Notes: generated by a model not told the origin, from the letters alone. DNA of 64,000 nt from Oscheius tipulae (GCA_037178975.1 JASJZH010000001.1:8788501-8852500), one strand, 5' to 3'; counted from the stretch's first letter, positions 1 to 10,752 are shown. Numbers and translations are program-made.

Positions 1-1071
1 TGTGCGAGCCGGAAGACTGGCATACGGTAATTAGTCCGGGTGCCATTACCTGGGCCCTGAGGCTGGATTGGAGAGACAGGTTAGTACAAAGAGTTGGGTA
101 GGGTAGAATATTGAAAAGAATAGTAGTAAAGAATCTGAGGTCGCAGTCAGAGAGAAGTTCTGTCAGGTTTCAAGAGACAGGTACTTTGTATCGCTTTCAG
201 TACACTGAACAGTTGGAAAGAGAAACTGGCCCAAATACCGTATCAAGCAAAGAATACTTATTTTTAGCCGAACTTATTTTGTAGTTCTAACCAACTGAGC
301 AACGCGGGAAAGTTCGCGCGCTCTCTCTAGAAAATGCCTGAACCTCCCATTTTCTATTAGTCACCATGACTCTTAAGAGCCCAGACAGACTATCTCTCTT
401 TCCCTCTTTCGGCCAAAATCTAGAGCCACCATTTGTATAGGAAAAGGCGAAAATTTCAGTTGTTTAGAAATTCCCATTAGCCTTGTAGCTAATACCTAAG
501 AATGTATGCTGGTTAGTTAAAAACCTCTCCACTACTAAGTAGTACATAGTGATCCGTTATGAGCTGCTACTTCTGCCTAATGTGAGTGTTCCTAATTGCC
601 GTCTGCCGTCTCGCCATCTTGGCACGTTCTTTCCTTGGCTCTCTCGCATAATTATGTGCTCTCTACTTTTATACGCTAGCTGGCTGGTATGCTTTAACGA
701 ACCGAAAACGCGGTAATTGTTCAAGGAGAGAGCGACTGGATTGTGGGGTCTCGTGTCCAGAAATTAGGGAGTGTGGAGAGGGCAGCAAACAATCGTTCAT
801 TTGGTAATAATGGCCAAGATTTTGCGGGCCTCTTTGGGCACAGAAATGAATTCATCGAAAATGCATATATTAACGTGTGTGACAGGTTGACGACGCTAAT
901 TTGGGGCTTATATTGAAGCGGGTAGGTAAGAAGGCACTCCCCGTACTCTGTGGTCAAGTTCCAGTTTAGCCTTCCCTGAACAGTACAGAAAACAACAAGA
1001 CTAGCCTGCAAAGCGGCGGTCATGTTATTGAGTAGTTAGGGCCATTAAAAACAGACAACGATTCTTGTGGG
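1..1071. other. Region without a recognisable gene
   Basis: I see no coding exon or RNA gene here. A 100-codon open frame exists on the minus strand (721-1023), but it has no recognisable domain and no supporting splice structure, so I do not call it. The stretch is AT-rich and ends where the antisense phosphatase relic begins. Confidence 0.5.
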
Positions 1072-1357
1072 CTTGCGTGTCGACAACCCGATGTTTTTCA
1101 ACGATCATCTTCACTTCGAGCTTGGAGCATTATTCCGTGAAGGGCTCGTTCCGGACGTGAAACCGTGGCAGTTGGTAGGCGTATTGTCCCAGAAAAGAGG
1201 AAGCAAGCCGGACGGCTCTTCCTGTCCACGCTTCATGGTTCTGAGCTTGTGGAGCGTGTTCAGGGCTGGTGCTTGTCTGCTATGAAGACAAATGCTGCAG
1301 ACGAGAGCGGATATTGGCAGCTGACTGTACATCTTGCAGATCTTCTCGAAGACTAGG
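1072..1357 (-). pseudogene. Inverted, decayed partial copy of the PP1-like phosphatase gene
   Basis: Read on the minus strand, this segment reproduces the middle of the neighbouring phosphatase gene (about 2540-2866). Shared peptide stretches are DLVFEKICKMYSQLPI, MKRGQEEPSGLL and TNCHGF, and the nucleotide match continues past the open frame to the part encoding the VDTG region. The copy lacks the N-terminal metal-binding motifs, has lost the block matching GCSYTFGNEA, and carries small insertions and deletions. It is therefore an inverted partial duplication, not a working phosphatase. Its upstream flank (1380-1700, minus) holds a Lys-rich open stretch of unknown origin. The copy faces the parent gene and could form a hairpin if both were in one transcript; that last point is inference. 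Confidence 0.85.
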
Positions 1358-1811
1358 TCGGCCGAAGAGCTCACTCGACTGTCCCTTCCGCTTCAGTTCA
1401 GTCTTCTGAATGCTCTTCTTCGCGCCTCTCGCATGGCTTCTTGACTGATTCCTTACTCTTCTTGGCCGCAGTCTCCAGGTTGTTCTTCTTTTTCGACTAA
1501 CTGGGTATCATCTCCAGGGTCGTCTTCCACGTTTTCAGCAGCTTGAGACTGTTCAGAACCCTCTGCTTCTCCAGTTTTGACTTGGTAGGTGCGCCCGTAC
1601 TTCTTCTAGGAGCAAGAGCCATCGAGTATGCTGCGAAAAGTTGTGTGGAGATAGCTGATGGGTTTAGCTGGAAATTATCAGGTGCAAACACTTTTGTACA
1701 TTGTTGTGATTGGAATTACCTCAACTCAATAGTTTCACAAACTTTTGAAAACTTTTTCTAACGGTAACTTGCAAGTCCAGACGTTAATTCTACTTTGACT
1801 CCAGCGCCAGA

Positions 1812-3250
1812 ATGCCGTCCACCTTCGAGCTCGTTGTGGACCAGATGATCTATCACATGTTCTCGTCGGGACCCGTGGAGCACGAGTTTCCTGCCTCGCT
1901 GCTGGTCGAACTCTTCCAGCGAAGCCATCACTCCCTGTCCGAGCAGCCTTCTCTACTTGACCTCAATGGGCCTCTGACTGTCGTCGGGGACATACATGGA
2001 CAGTTTGCGGATCTGTTGGCCATCTTCGAGCGCTGTGGCTGGCCGTTCAACACTCGCTACCTGTTCCTCGGCGACTACGTGGACAGAGGACCTCATTCGC
2101 TCGAAGTACTCCTCCTTCTGGCTGCTCTACAGATCCGCTTCCCGAGTAATGTCTATCTTCTTCGCGGCAACCATGAGGCCCCTTCCATCAACATGTAAGT
2201 CTAGTTCTCTTTCTGTTCAAAATCTTGTTGAATGTCCACTTGTGCGAACCTATCCTTAAATACTCTTATTTCACAACCCCTATTTAGAGGCCTACCAAGA
2301 CTCTTAGCTTCACTATCCAGTACTGGTTACGTGTCCTGTCACGTGTGCTACCCAGACTCTACCCGTGGAGTGATTCCATTCTACTCATAACCCTAGAATG
2401 TTCTGCTTTTTGCCTTTTGATGTCCTTTGGTCAGTTCCTTGATGAAAGTAGGCAGTCGACTCCTCATTCAACTCTTGTTTTCAGCTCGTACGGATTCCTC
2501 TCGGAACTGCGAGCCCGCTACCCTCAGAAGGAAGATTGCGACCTAGTCTTCGAGAAGATCTGCAAGATGTACAGTCAGCTGCCGATAGCCGCTCGCGTCT
2601 GCAGCACCATGCTCTGTCTTCACGGTGGACTGGCTCCAGCTCTCAACTCTCTTCAAGAGCTCCGAGCCATGAAGCGTGGACAGGAAGAGCCGTCCGGCTT
2701 GCTCGAGGATCTTCTCTGGGCCGACCCGTCGACCAACTGCCACGGCTTCATACCGAACGATGATCGCGGCTGCAGCTACACGTTCGGAAACGAGGCCATT
2801 ACGGAACAGTGCTCCAAGCTCGGAGTGAAGATGATCGTCAGAGGACATCAGGTCGTTGACACGGGAGTCCAGTTCAGCAACAAGAACCGCGTCGTGACTC
2901 TCTTCAGTGCACCCAGCTACTCGGACGACTACCACAACAGGGGCGCAGTTCTGCAGGTTAGAGCAGATTTACATACCAAAAACTGGGTAGTTGGGAGTTA
3001 GGGTTATATTATTCCAAATGAAACAAGCATTCGCAATGCTGCAGTATTCTGTAATGTTAGCCTTGACGAGACCTGAAAGTGTTGCTATGACTGACTCGAG
3101 ACCATGAGAAGTTCAAAGATTGAGCCTTATCAATACGAATTGCTCCATTTCTAGGTGAACCGCCATCACGAGGTCACTTTCACCTACTTCAGTGCCCACA
3201 AGATGCGACAGGTTGGCAAGTCGGTGACGGCTCTGCGCTCCACCTACTAG
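1812..3250 (+). CDS. PP1-like serine/threonine protein phosphatase catalytic subunit
   Basis: Exons 1812-2194, 2485-2956 and 3155-3250 give 316 aa, close to the size of PP1 catalytic subunits. The PPP signature motifs occur in order: GDIHGQ near residue 59, GDYVDRG near 87 and LRGNHE near 118. The C-terminal half has the conserved RGHQ and SAPSY stretches. These residues bind the two catalytic metal ions and the phosphate of phospho-Ser/Thr substrates. The sequence is diverged from canonical PP1 (HEAPSIN rather than HECASIN), as in the expanded sperm-type PP1 paralogues of nematodes; the exact subtype cannot be assigned. The chosen ATG gives a typical PPP N-terminus (FELVVDQMIYHMF). The C-terminus is short and lacks the usual PP1 tail. 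A decayed inverted copy lies 0.5 kb upstream. Confidence 0.92.
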
Positions 3251-3420
3251 AAGTCGCCTACTCGTCGTCAGAAACAGATGAATAAGGATCTAAAGGCGTT
3301 CAATGAGTATGTGAAACTGCTCTCCTCATTCTTATCTACTCTTGTTACCTTGTCTGTTTACCCCCTAAAGAGTCACTCGTTTCGCCGCCGTATCGCCTCG
3401 TCTCCCGAGACAGACAGGGC

Positions 3421-3427
3421 TATAAAG
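3421..3427 (+). promoter_or_regulatory. TATA box of the tRNA-Sec gene
   Basis: TATAAAG lies 32 bp upstream of the first base of the selenocysteine tRNA. Unlike other tRNA genes, animal tRNA-Sec genes are driven by external type-3 RNA polymerase III promoters with a TATA box near -30 and a proximal element near -70. Spacing and sequence fit. A proximal element is expected around 3380-3400 but I cannot identify it by consensus. Confidence 0.7.
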
Positions 3428-3452
3428 GCGACCCGACTCTCTTCTCGCCCTC

Positions 3453-3539
3453 GCCCGGATGAACCTCGGTGGTCCGGGGTACAGGCTTCAAACCTGTAGG
3501 CGATTAGCGTCGCAGTGGTTCAATTCCACCTTCCGGGTG
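3453..3539 (+). tRNA. Selenocysteine tRNA, anticodon TCA
   Basis: The 87-nt sequence folds as a eukaryotic tRNA-Sec. The acceptor strand GCCCGGA pairs with TCCGGGT, with a 3' G discriminator. The long D stem is CCTCGG/CCGGGG. The anticodon arm is ACAGG-CTTCAAA-CCTGT with TCA at 3488-3490. A long variable arm (GCGA/TCGC) and the T arm GTGG-TTCAATT-CCAC follow. It closely resembles vertebrate tRNA-Sec along its whole length. It reads UGA as selenocysteine when a SECIS element is present, so the organism must also carry the Sec machinery and at least one selenoprotein; none of those genes is in this window. Confidence 0.96.
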
Positions 3540-3987
3540 TTTGATGGAAACATTTTTTCGTCTCTATAATGTTTATTAGGTGAAACGTTTTTCGGTTTGT
3601 CTAGAAAATAATGGATACCACTTTCACCCTCTTGGCAAAATCAATGTAAAAAGAGACCCAAAGAATCTACCATCTTTCCGTTCTTTTGATACCGAAGGCA
3701 TCATAATTGATCTAACAATGTAGAAACTTAGGTTCAAGCTATTCGAAACACACCATTTAGGATTTATACGTAATTCGTTTTTTGACATGTCACTTGCGCC
3801 GCACAAGCTGTTTCACAGTCGCAGTTTCGACCACTGCAAGTTTAAAAGTAAATCTCTCGACCTAACTAAATTTGCAAGATGTTTTCATCATATCTAGCCA
3901 CCTAATGTACAAAACATTTCCTAATTTCGAAGGAAAACGCATTTTTTACGCGCCAATACTTATCTGTAGTAACAAGCATGACGAGCC

Positions 3988-4910
3988 TTTCGGGGACGTC
4001 TTCCATACAAAGACACAGATCCTAACGATTTTTTGACTATCAGCTGCTCAGCGTGTCTTTGCTGAAGCTTGCCTTTGACATCTGCCTGGTAGTCCACATC
4101 TGTGAACTTCTTCACCACCTTCGCTGCTGTCTATATTTGCTGATACCGCTGGTAGTTCATGACGTCGTCTTCTATTTAGAGTCTCGGCTTCGGTTCCTCC
4201 TGATTCAGACTGGACATATTGACGGTCTCTGAGAGTTTCATCTGCAGCTTTTGAACTTCAGCTGCGACTTCAGACGCGAGCGGCTATCGGCAAAATGGGT
4301 TTTAAGCCATGCAAATTGGGAGTAACAAAAAATGTGTGCCAAGTAATTTCTGGTCAACTTGTCGAACTAACAGGTTTGACATAGGGGACATCTTGTTCTC
4401 AAACTTGGGAAAGCATTCGAAACAGAAACCGCAACGGGCGATGTCTGGGACACGGATGGACCTGAATTTCGAGAGTTTGATACTGGATGACAAGAGATAA
4501 ATATTCAACTCCTGTTTCAGCCCCCTTATCTCTTATTCGATCCGATGGCTCAGACCTCGACGAATAATTGCCATCTCCATTGTGAGATGTTCATCTAGAA
4601 GAAAGTAACTCGATAATGGATATGAGCTTACTTTTGTACTTGAGCATCATGTTCTCTTCATGTAGTGTCATAATCGTGGGCTTCAACTCGTACATGCTCT
4701 TCTGATGTTGTGATAAGCGGTTTGAAGAGCCATTCGATTCCTCTTAAACATGAGGAGAACCCAATCAAGAAGTGAATCTTCTGAAACAGTTTTAGGCATG
4801 GCCGCTCGCTGGACACGAAAAGTTGAAGCTGACCCTGACCCCGAACCTCTACGATCAGCATCTCCATGGCGTTGGACAGCTAGAGAAGAGTTGGTAGCGG
4901 AGACAGCCAT
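3988..4910 (-). pseudogene. Decayed coiled-coil protein gene
   Basis: Minus-strand reading gives several blocks that look like protein but do not join into one open gene. A stretch beginning near 4910 has MAVSATNSSLAVQRHGDADR. A block at 4740-4510 reads through SMYELKPTIMTLHEENMML and, after a well-formed short intron, NEHLTMEMAIIRRGLSHRIE, then a stop and EIRGLKQEL. A block at 4290-3990 has SEVAAEVQKLQMKL and KFTDVDYQADVKGKLQQRH, with two in-frame stops. The heptad-like, Glu/Lys-rich sequence suggests a coiled-coil protein. I do not recognise the family. It could alternatively be a real short gene ending at 4500 followed by unrelated sequence. Confidence 0.45.
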
Positions 4911-5038
4911 ATTGACAATAATTGAAGAGACCAGAAGCTAGGTCTCGCGTGAGAAAAGCGTGGGAGCAAAGAAGCAAACGCGACGTTTCTCTCGAGCTTT
5001 TGTGAGAGACGCGCAGCAAATTCAGTTCTTCAAGAATT

Positions 5039-6077
5039 ATGGCCGCTCCTCTAACTCGTCGTTCTTCGAACCTGATCAAGAAGAGAGCCATCCGAACCAA
5101 GATCCGGCTCATTAAGAAGACGAAGGAATCCCTGAAAATGGGAATCAACAGGTCCCTCGTAAAGTGCAATAAGCAACTGGTAGAGGTGAATGAGAAACTG
5201 ATTGAGCAGGTCAGAATTAATAAGATTATGGGTAAGTCTTGGGTTGTGTAATCAACGAGTTTCGATTTTTCAGTGACTGCTCTCGAGACGAGACAGAAGA
5301 CCATGGAGGAGTGTCTTCACACGAGGGACATGCTGATCAACATGTACCAGCAAAAGAGTCAGGACGGTGAGCATTCAAAAACTTGCAAACAAAGAAAAAA
5401 TTGTTTCGAATCAGGCTGCGCGATTTTGTCCGCGTAGTTCCAGTAGGTTAGCGCTCCGACTACAAAACAGCCTGACCAGGTACGACTCCTGCATATGTTA
5501 ACCCTTTTTGTCTTGCCATGACACTCTCGTAAAGACCTTTCACAGGTTTTTACCTCCTTTTTGGGCTTGAATTATCACATTTACAAGTTTTTTTCCCCAC
5601 GCAGGATCCAAATTAGCGCGCCAAATTCAAACGGGAGTGGAGGTATACGCTCGCTAAGGTTTCTGTACTAAAATTTTACTCGGTTCAGAGAAAAGCGCTC
5701 GCTTAACTCTGGCGAGAACCTGTGATCTGCTCCAGAAGCAGTACGATGAACTCCGAGACAGAATGGATCATCCTGACCAGGAAGACACTACGAATCGTGG
5801 GCCCCTCAACTGCCCTGTCTGTTTTCAGAAATACGGTAAGGGAGTCCAAAATTAGCTTCTAGTCGAATCCTTAGGGTCTACACGTTACCCTCACGTGGGC
5901 ACCTGCGGGCACAGTGTCTGCGAGGATTGTGGTAAGTTGGTCAAGAACAGTTGTCCCATCTGTCGGGAGGCGAAGAGCTTCCTCTTTCCGCGGAAGAACT
6001 ATCTGGCTGAGGAACTGGTTGCCGTGATCGGTGTTCACAAGAAAGTGGAGAGCAGTGAAGTCATCCAGTTGGAGTGA
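5039..6077 (+). CDS. RING-finger protein with N-terminal coiled coil
   Basis: Exons 5039-5231, 5274-5366, 5689-5835 and 5875-6077 encode 211 aa. Residues 1-110 are Lys/Arg-rich and helical (many KK and LxxK repeats), probably a coiled coil. A C3HC4 RING follows at about residues 130-170: CPVC, then TCGHSVCEDC and CPIC supply the eight zinc ligands, although the spacing between the second and third ligand is short. RING domains usually recruit E2 enzymes, so an E3 ubiquitin-ligase role is likely. The layout (short coiled coil, then RING near the C-terminus) recalls nematode orphan RING proteins rather than TRIM proteins, because no B-box is seen. Introns are 42, 322 and 39 nt; the large one carries a tRNA-like repeat. 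Confidence 0.8.
5428..5500 (+). repeat. tRNA-derived repeat inside a RING-gene intron
   Basis: The sequence has an A-box-like stretch (AGTAGGTTAGCGCTCCGACT) and a B-box-like GGTACGACTCC at tRNA spacing. The acceptor and anticodon stems do not pair, so it is a tRNA pseudogene or SINE head, not a working tRNA. The core TTAGCGC..CGACTACA is shared with elements near 26621 and 33905. Confidence 0.5.
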
Positions 6078-6733
6078 GTACATCTGTTAGAGTGATAAAT
6101 ATTGGTTCAACTGTGAGTACAATTTAGAGCGTCCTTCCAAACTATCTTAGTCATGCTCTCAGCTGAAACCCTTGTCAGGTCCTCTTGTTCGATACGGACG
6201 TGCTCTAGTACATTTATGGCTAGGAAAGCCCTTTAGACATAAAAAGCCATGTACTCTTCTCATAAGTGAAGCCAGACTTGAAGAGACTATGACGAGAAAC
6301 ACCTTCGAGCTCAGACAATCTCCTTTTTCTTGTTCTTCTGACCCCGCTAAGGGCTACAACAGGTGGATTTTTGGTCATTAAAGACTTGTCTCTGTGCCTA
6401 TCTTTTACAATCGAAGGCATCCTGATCGTCTGTTTTTCTAGCATCTCTTTATCGAATAAGCAATATTTATGGTCCACTAGATATTCGAGAATAGAAAATG
6501 CTTCATTTCCACCGCCCCTCGACCCCCTATTTTGAGTCTCCAACACTTTCCATCTGTAATTCCCCGCTCATCTCACTCTACTATTCAGCAGGCGCTCTCT
6601 CCACTCTCCCCCTCTCTAATGAAATTAACTTTTTCTCTAACTTCTCGAGTAATCTCTGCCGATTCCATGACAGGCAGCAGCCAATCTCCGCCATCCAGCT
6701 AATTGTTTCCCGTATCCTCTCTTCTCCTCACAC
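6078..6733. other. Intergenic, no gene seen
   Basis: Between the RING gene and the membrane-protein gene I find only short open frames without domain content. The last 100 bases are rich in C and T before the next ATG. Confidence 0.5.
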
Positions 6734-7556
6734 ATGCTCTGGCTACTGCTCTTTCTATCAGGATTCACTGAAGCTGCTCCGAAGAAGAGGGCTAAACTAG
6801 TGGTGAGTTTGCTACCAGAGAGACTGTTTCTAAGATTTTACGAAAACAGTTCAGGAAGTGAATCCAAACGAGCTCGACTTTTTGAATGCCATACAGCTGC
6901 GCACAGATCTTGGAATCCGATACAAGTATCGAGGAAGGACATTGTTCTTGAAATTTAACAATGAACTGTGAGTCGTGAGTTGACGAGTTGACCAGCCAGT
7001 GTTAAGATTACTTTCTTTCCCTAACAAATTGCTTCAGACACTTTCCCGGAGTGAAAAAGTACTGGCTGGCATCATTTGAGCCCGAAGAGCCACTGCGCAG
7101 AAACCTCTCCAGCTGCATCTATGATGTGACCAAGAATCACGAGTTTCCTCAGGTCTAAGAGTTAAATTTCTACCAACCAAATAGCTTTAGTTACTGGACG
7201 AGCCAAACGAATCCAGTCTCCTCGTTTTCCGCTGCGAGCACGGCTGTAATCTGGACGATGTTGGCTGCAAACCGTCATGGGACTCCGTCAAAATGTAGCC
7301 ATTCATACACCTTTTTGATGTTCTGCAAAGGTGTAAAACCAAAACCAGAAACCAGAAAAAAGTGCTACAACTTTGCAGAACATTGTAAAGCTGAAAATGT
7401 AGCTATCTTCTCGAAAAATAGTATTTTTGTTTCAGTGGTCTCGTTGTGATGACCATCCTCGGACTGCTTGTGCTCCTTCTCTGTGTTCGTTATCACAAGG
7501 CGAAAGACAAAATGGACTTGACGACTTTGGATGTAAATGCTTCAATATTGCAATAA
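6734..7556 (+). CDS. Single-pass type I membrane protein, family unknown
   Basis: Exons 6734-6802, 6855-6967, 7038-7152, 7191-7294 and 7436-7556 give 173 aa. It starts with a signal peptide (MLWLLLFLSGFTEA) and has a luminal domain of about 110 residues with four Cys (SSCIYD, FRCEHGCN, GCKPSW). One transmembrane helix (VVMTILGLLVLLLCV, near residues 136-153) is followed by a short cytoplasmic tail. Four introns of 52, 70, 38 and 141 nt all have good borders. An AATAAA overlaps the stop codon, suggesting a very short 3' UTR. The next gene converges and ends only 31 bp away. I do not recognise the ectodomain; a surface or ER membrane role is inference. Confidence 0.78.
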
Positions 7557-7587
7557 AATACCGGTCGTTTACAACCAGAGAATGAGC

Positions 7588-8522
7588 TTATTTCTCAGTA
7601 TAGGCGGGAGGAGCAGCGTTGGGGACGGGTTCGGTGACGGTCACGGGAACGGAGGTCACGACGATGTGGGTTTCCTGGGGATCACGCATGAAACAGTACC
7701 AGATTCCGTGAATTCTGAGAAGATAGAGTCAAGGAATTGGAAAATTTCTTACATGCTGGGCAGGATGAAGGGGAAGAGAAGGACAATGTTCAAGCAAACG
7801 TGGCAGGTACAGTTACGGGCGTGGTACCACACGGCAAGGGGCTGAAAAAAAGTTGTAAGTTGTACTAGAAATCAATCTGATTTGTATTGGTAGGGTTTGA
7901 GATCTTTCTCGTACCAAAGAGTTAAGGAATCATGTCTGTATGTTTGACCCTCAGAGACGTAGCTCCGTGCCTTGACCACGGTACGCTACCAATCAAGCGA
8001 GTAAATAATTTTTCAACATTCTTCCGGTCAGACAAACAGTGTCGCCATCATGTTTCGGTCGCTGTTCTTATACTGTTAGTACAGAGACAGGTACGAGTAA
8101 GAAGAACAAATTTGCTTTTTTTCGGCCTGGTCTACCATATTACTCTACATCGAAATCTTGCTGTCAAACCACGGCTGGGAACTGCGCATGTTTTTCACCT
8201 TTTCAAATAGGCTCTTAATCTCTCATGATCAGGCATTGAGTAAAAAGATTTTGACGAATACGAATCTCAAACATGGTAGTCAATCGAATCATTTGATTTC
8301 CAACAATAAAAATCTGGCTGTTTTTCGGGACGTCTGCATACCCAACACGCCCAGTCTGCCTCTCAAAGCCTATGCATATTATGTTTTGTGTACCCTTGTT
8401 TGAATCGGTTTGGAGACATTTTCTCCTTTAGGCCTGTTTTGAGTTTGGATGTTCATCAATATACTCACCGGAAAGAAGAGGATGAGCAGGATCTCGACGA
8501 TCTTATCCGTATCCGTTGACAT
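7588..8522 (-). CDS. UPF0057 (Pmp3/RCI2) small membrane protein, copy 1
   Basis: Exons 8522-8469, 7841-7753 and 7714-7588 give 89 aa. The protein opens with STDTDKIVEILL, then two hydrophobic helices joined by PLAVWYHARNCTCHVCLN, the signature of the UPF0057 / proteolipid Pmp3 family. In yeast and plants these proteins sit in the plasma membrane and affect membrane potential and salt tolerance; the animal role is poorly known. After the second helix a Pro/Val-rich tail of about 30 residues (TVTEPVPNAAPPAY) is unique to this copy. The first intron is unusually long (627 nt). It is the first of three tandem copies in the same orientation. Confidence 0.92.
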
Positions 8523-9806
8523 TGTAGGCACAGAAAAGTAATTTTTGACAGAAGAACGTTGAAAAAAAAGAGACCGTAAGGGAAAAACGTCGCTCTACGG
8601 GCCTCCTCGCGACCTCGATCAATTGATCCTGTGCCGAGATATGGCCTATTCGAATGGGCAAGCGAGCTCTGACAGCGACAGAGAGAGAGAGCGAGGTCAG
8701 AGAGGATATTTTTGACGGGCTTTTGGCTCCCAGGCTGTTTGCGGAGCTTGGTGCACATGTTGTTGAGAGGGTGGCCCCCACATAGAAACTGATTGGGTGG
8801 GAAGGGAAGAGAACAAAGAAGAATGAGTATGAGACAGTATAGGAGCAAAAGAGATGGTCAAGTTCTTAGGGACGCGTCTATGAGAAAGAGTAGCCTACTT
8901 TATTTCGACCGATTCCGTACGAGTAGGACATGGGTCAAGTAGTCTGGCTTGAGGGAACCCGAGAGATAGCAAGTCTCTGCAAAGACCTAACTAATTAGCA
9001 GGTCTGTGGGAACAGGAAAAAACAAAGAATGCGATCAAGTACGAGACAGTACAGGAACAAAGGAGGCCTCGGAAATGCTCAAATTCCCAGCTTGAGTCAA
9101 TGTGAAAGATGAGTGAACAGAAGCTTGGCGAAGTAACATTAGAAAGAAACCTAGACGACAACCTGCTTCAGATTCCAAGCATGACAAAGGCTTGCCCAAA
9201 TAGACCCCCCATCAACTCCGGAACAGAGGTGAAGCAGCCATTTTGAAGAAACCTCCACCCACTACAAGCCTGCTGGCCTCCAGAAAGACTAATGAGAGGA
9301 TCTAATTGGATTTTGACCTGAACAGAAGTCGTAGAAGAGCTAGAGAAACCAAGCAAAACATAGTACAGCTTCTCGAGCCTTACGAAAGTGACTGGTCGCT
9401 TCGATCAACACTGATACGTCAATGTTTTGGACCCGGGACAGCAACTTTCATAAGCTTTTGGAATTGAAGTCAGTTTTCGAATAGAGACAAAGGACGGTCA
9501 AGAGCCAAAAGAACGCGGTCTCACCTCTAGGAGAATGCGAATCAGCCGAGTGTGGTCACTTGTTTTTGAGCAAGACACCGTGGAATCGATACTTGCGCCA
9601 GGAACATTAGCTGCTAGGCCTGGTGGTCTGTCTATACCAATTGTTTGTTCAGGAGTTTGAGCAGGAACAAAAACAGACGGATCAGTTTACAGGGAGAGCC
9701 TCACTCTCTAGACAATCAATTTGGCAGACCTTTGGTCATCCTCTCAACACGGTTCCAGTTCCGCCTCTCTCTTTCTTTGGTAAAATTCAAGAACAGAAGC
9801 AGTTCA
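8523..9806. other. Spacer between UPF0057 copies, with a diverged local repeat
   Basis: No coding exon is seen. A roughly 60-bp stretch near 8805-8865 recurs in diverged form near 9010-9075; both contain a GAGACAGTA(C/T)AGGA(G/A)CAAA core. Similar GAGACAGTACGG motifs occur near 15666 and 15888. Confidence 0.4.
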
Positions 9807-10241
9807 TTAGGCATCACGAGGAGGTCTGTCTCTCATGTAGCAGTACCACATGGCGTGGACGACGGCCGGGATCACGAAGAGGAACAGCAGGAGGATGTTC
9901 AGGCAGACGTGACAGGTACAGGCTCGCGCGTGATACCAGATGGCCAGAGGCTGAAAAGAAGTTAGAGTGACTGTTGACCACTCGACTCCTTGGTAGGACT
10001 CCCTCTGTGACTCACCGGCAGGAATAGAATCAGCAGGATCTCAATAATCTTGTCAGTATCGGACGACATTGTCTCATGGCGGTAATTGGTAACAGTGGGA
10101 GCTCCTTGAGAGACAGGAGGTGTAACTCCCTCCTATAATCAGAAATAGCTAGACTTAACTAACCTCCTCAAAAACTACCTTTATGTAAGGAGGAGGAGCC
10201 GTTTTGACAACGGTAGGAAGTTCATCGGCTGAATAACTCAT
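9807..10241 (-). CDS. UPF0057 (Pmp3/RCI2) membrane protein, copy 2, with N-terminal extension
   Basis: Exons 10241-10164, 10132-10016 and 9950-9807 give 112 aa. The core (DTDKIIEILLILFLP, then PLAIWYHARACTCHVCLN and a second helix ending HAMWYCYMRD) is the family signature. Upstream of the internal Met at 10069 the frame stays open and joins, across a 31-nt intron, to an exon starting MSYSADELPTVVKTAPPPY. This Pro-rich N-terminal extension of 47 residues is absent from the other two copies. If the extension is not translated, the protein starts at 10069 and has 65 aa. The open frame, the splice match and a good Met make the longer form more likely. Confidence 0.85.
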
Positions 10242-10501
10242 AGAGAATGAGGGGGGCTCTAGTTCGGCGGCTCGCTATATGACGGGGACTGATGCTCTTA
10301 CCATGGGTAATTGTTTACCGCGAGTTGGCAAACATCAAAGAGGACACGATGGCTGAGATGAGTCAGACACGGAAACAATGGACCTGATCGGATGACGAGA
10401 GAGACCACATCCCCTGCATGCATAGACTCTGAATACCTTGCCGTCTCCCTGTCTTCTTTCTGAAATGGAAACACCCAAAACTTTATTCTCCGATACAACA
10501 G

Positions 10502-10752
10502 TTAGGCAGCAGAGTTCATGCGGTCACGCATGTAGCAAAACCAGATGGCATGGATGGTCGCCGGCAGCCAGAAGAAGATCAAGAGAATGGTGTTGTGGAG
10601 TACCTGAACCGTGCAGGCCTTCGCGTGGTACCAGACAGCCAGTGGCTACAAGTTAGATCCATTTTTAGAGGGCCAGGACTTACGGGTAAGAGTAGAATGA
10701 GGATGATCTCAATAATCTTGTTCATCTTCTTGTCACTGGTAGCAGTGGCCAT
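10502..10752 (-). CDS. UPF0057 (Pmp3/RCI2) membrane protein, copy 3
   Basis: Exons 10752-10684 and 10645-10502 give 70 aa. The start is MATATSDKKMNKIIEIILI and the signature is PLAVWYHAKACTVQVLHN, followed by a second helix and HAIWFCYMRD. It is the most diverged of the three: two of the Cys in the loop are lost (TVQV in place of TCHV). The intron sits at the same place as the equivalent intron of copies 1 and 2, which shows that the genes arose by tandem duplication. TTTATT at 10482-10487 supplies an AATAAA signal on the minus strand, 15 bp after the stop. Confidence 0.9.

Noticed and set aside
721-1023. 100-codon open frame on the minus strand
   Set aside because: No signal, domain or splice support; composition like the surrounding non-coding DNA.
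1497-1691. Basic open frame (APRRSTGAPTKSKLEKQR) beside the phosphatase relic
   Set aside because: Might be a 5' part of the relic or of another lost gene, but I could not link it to a family or to the relic's frame.
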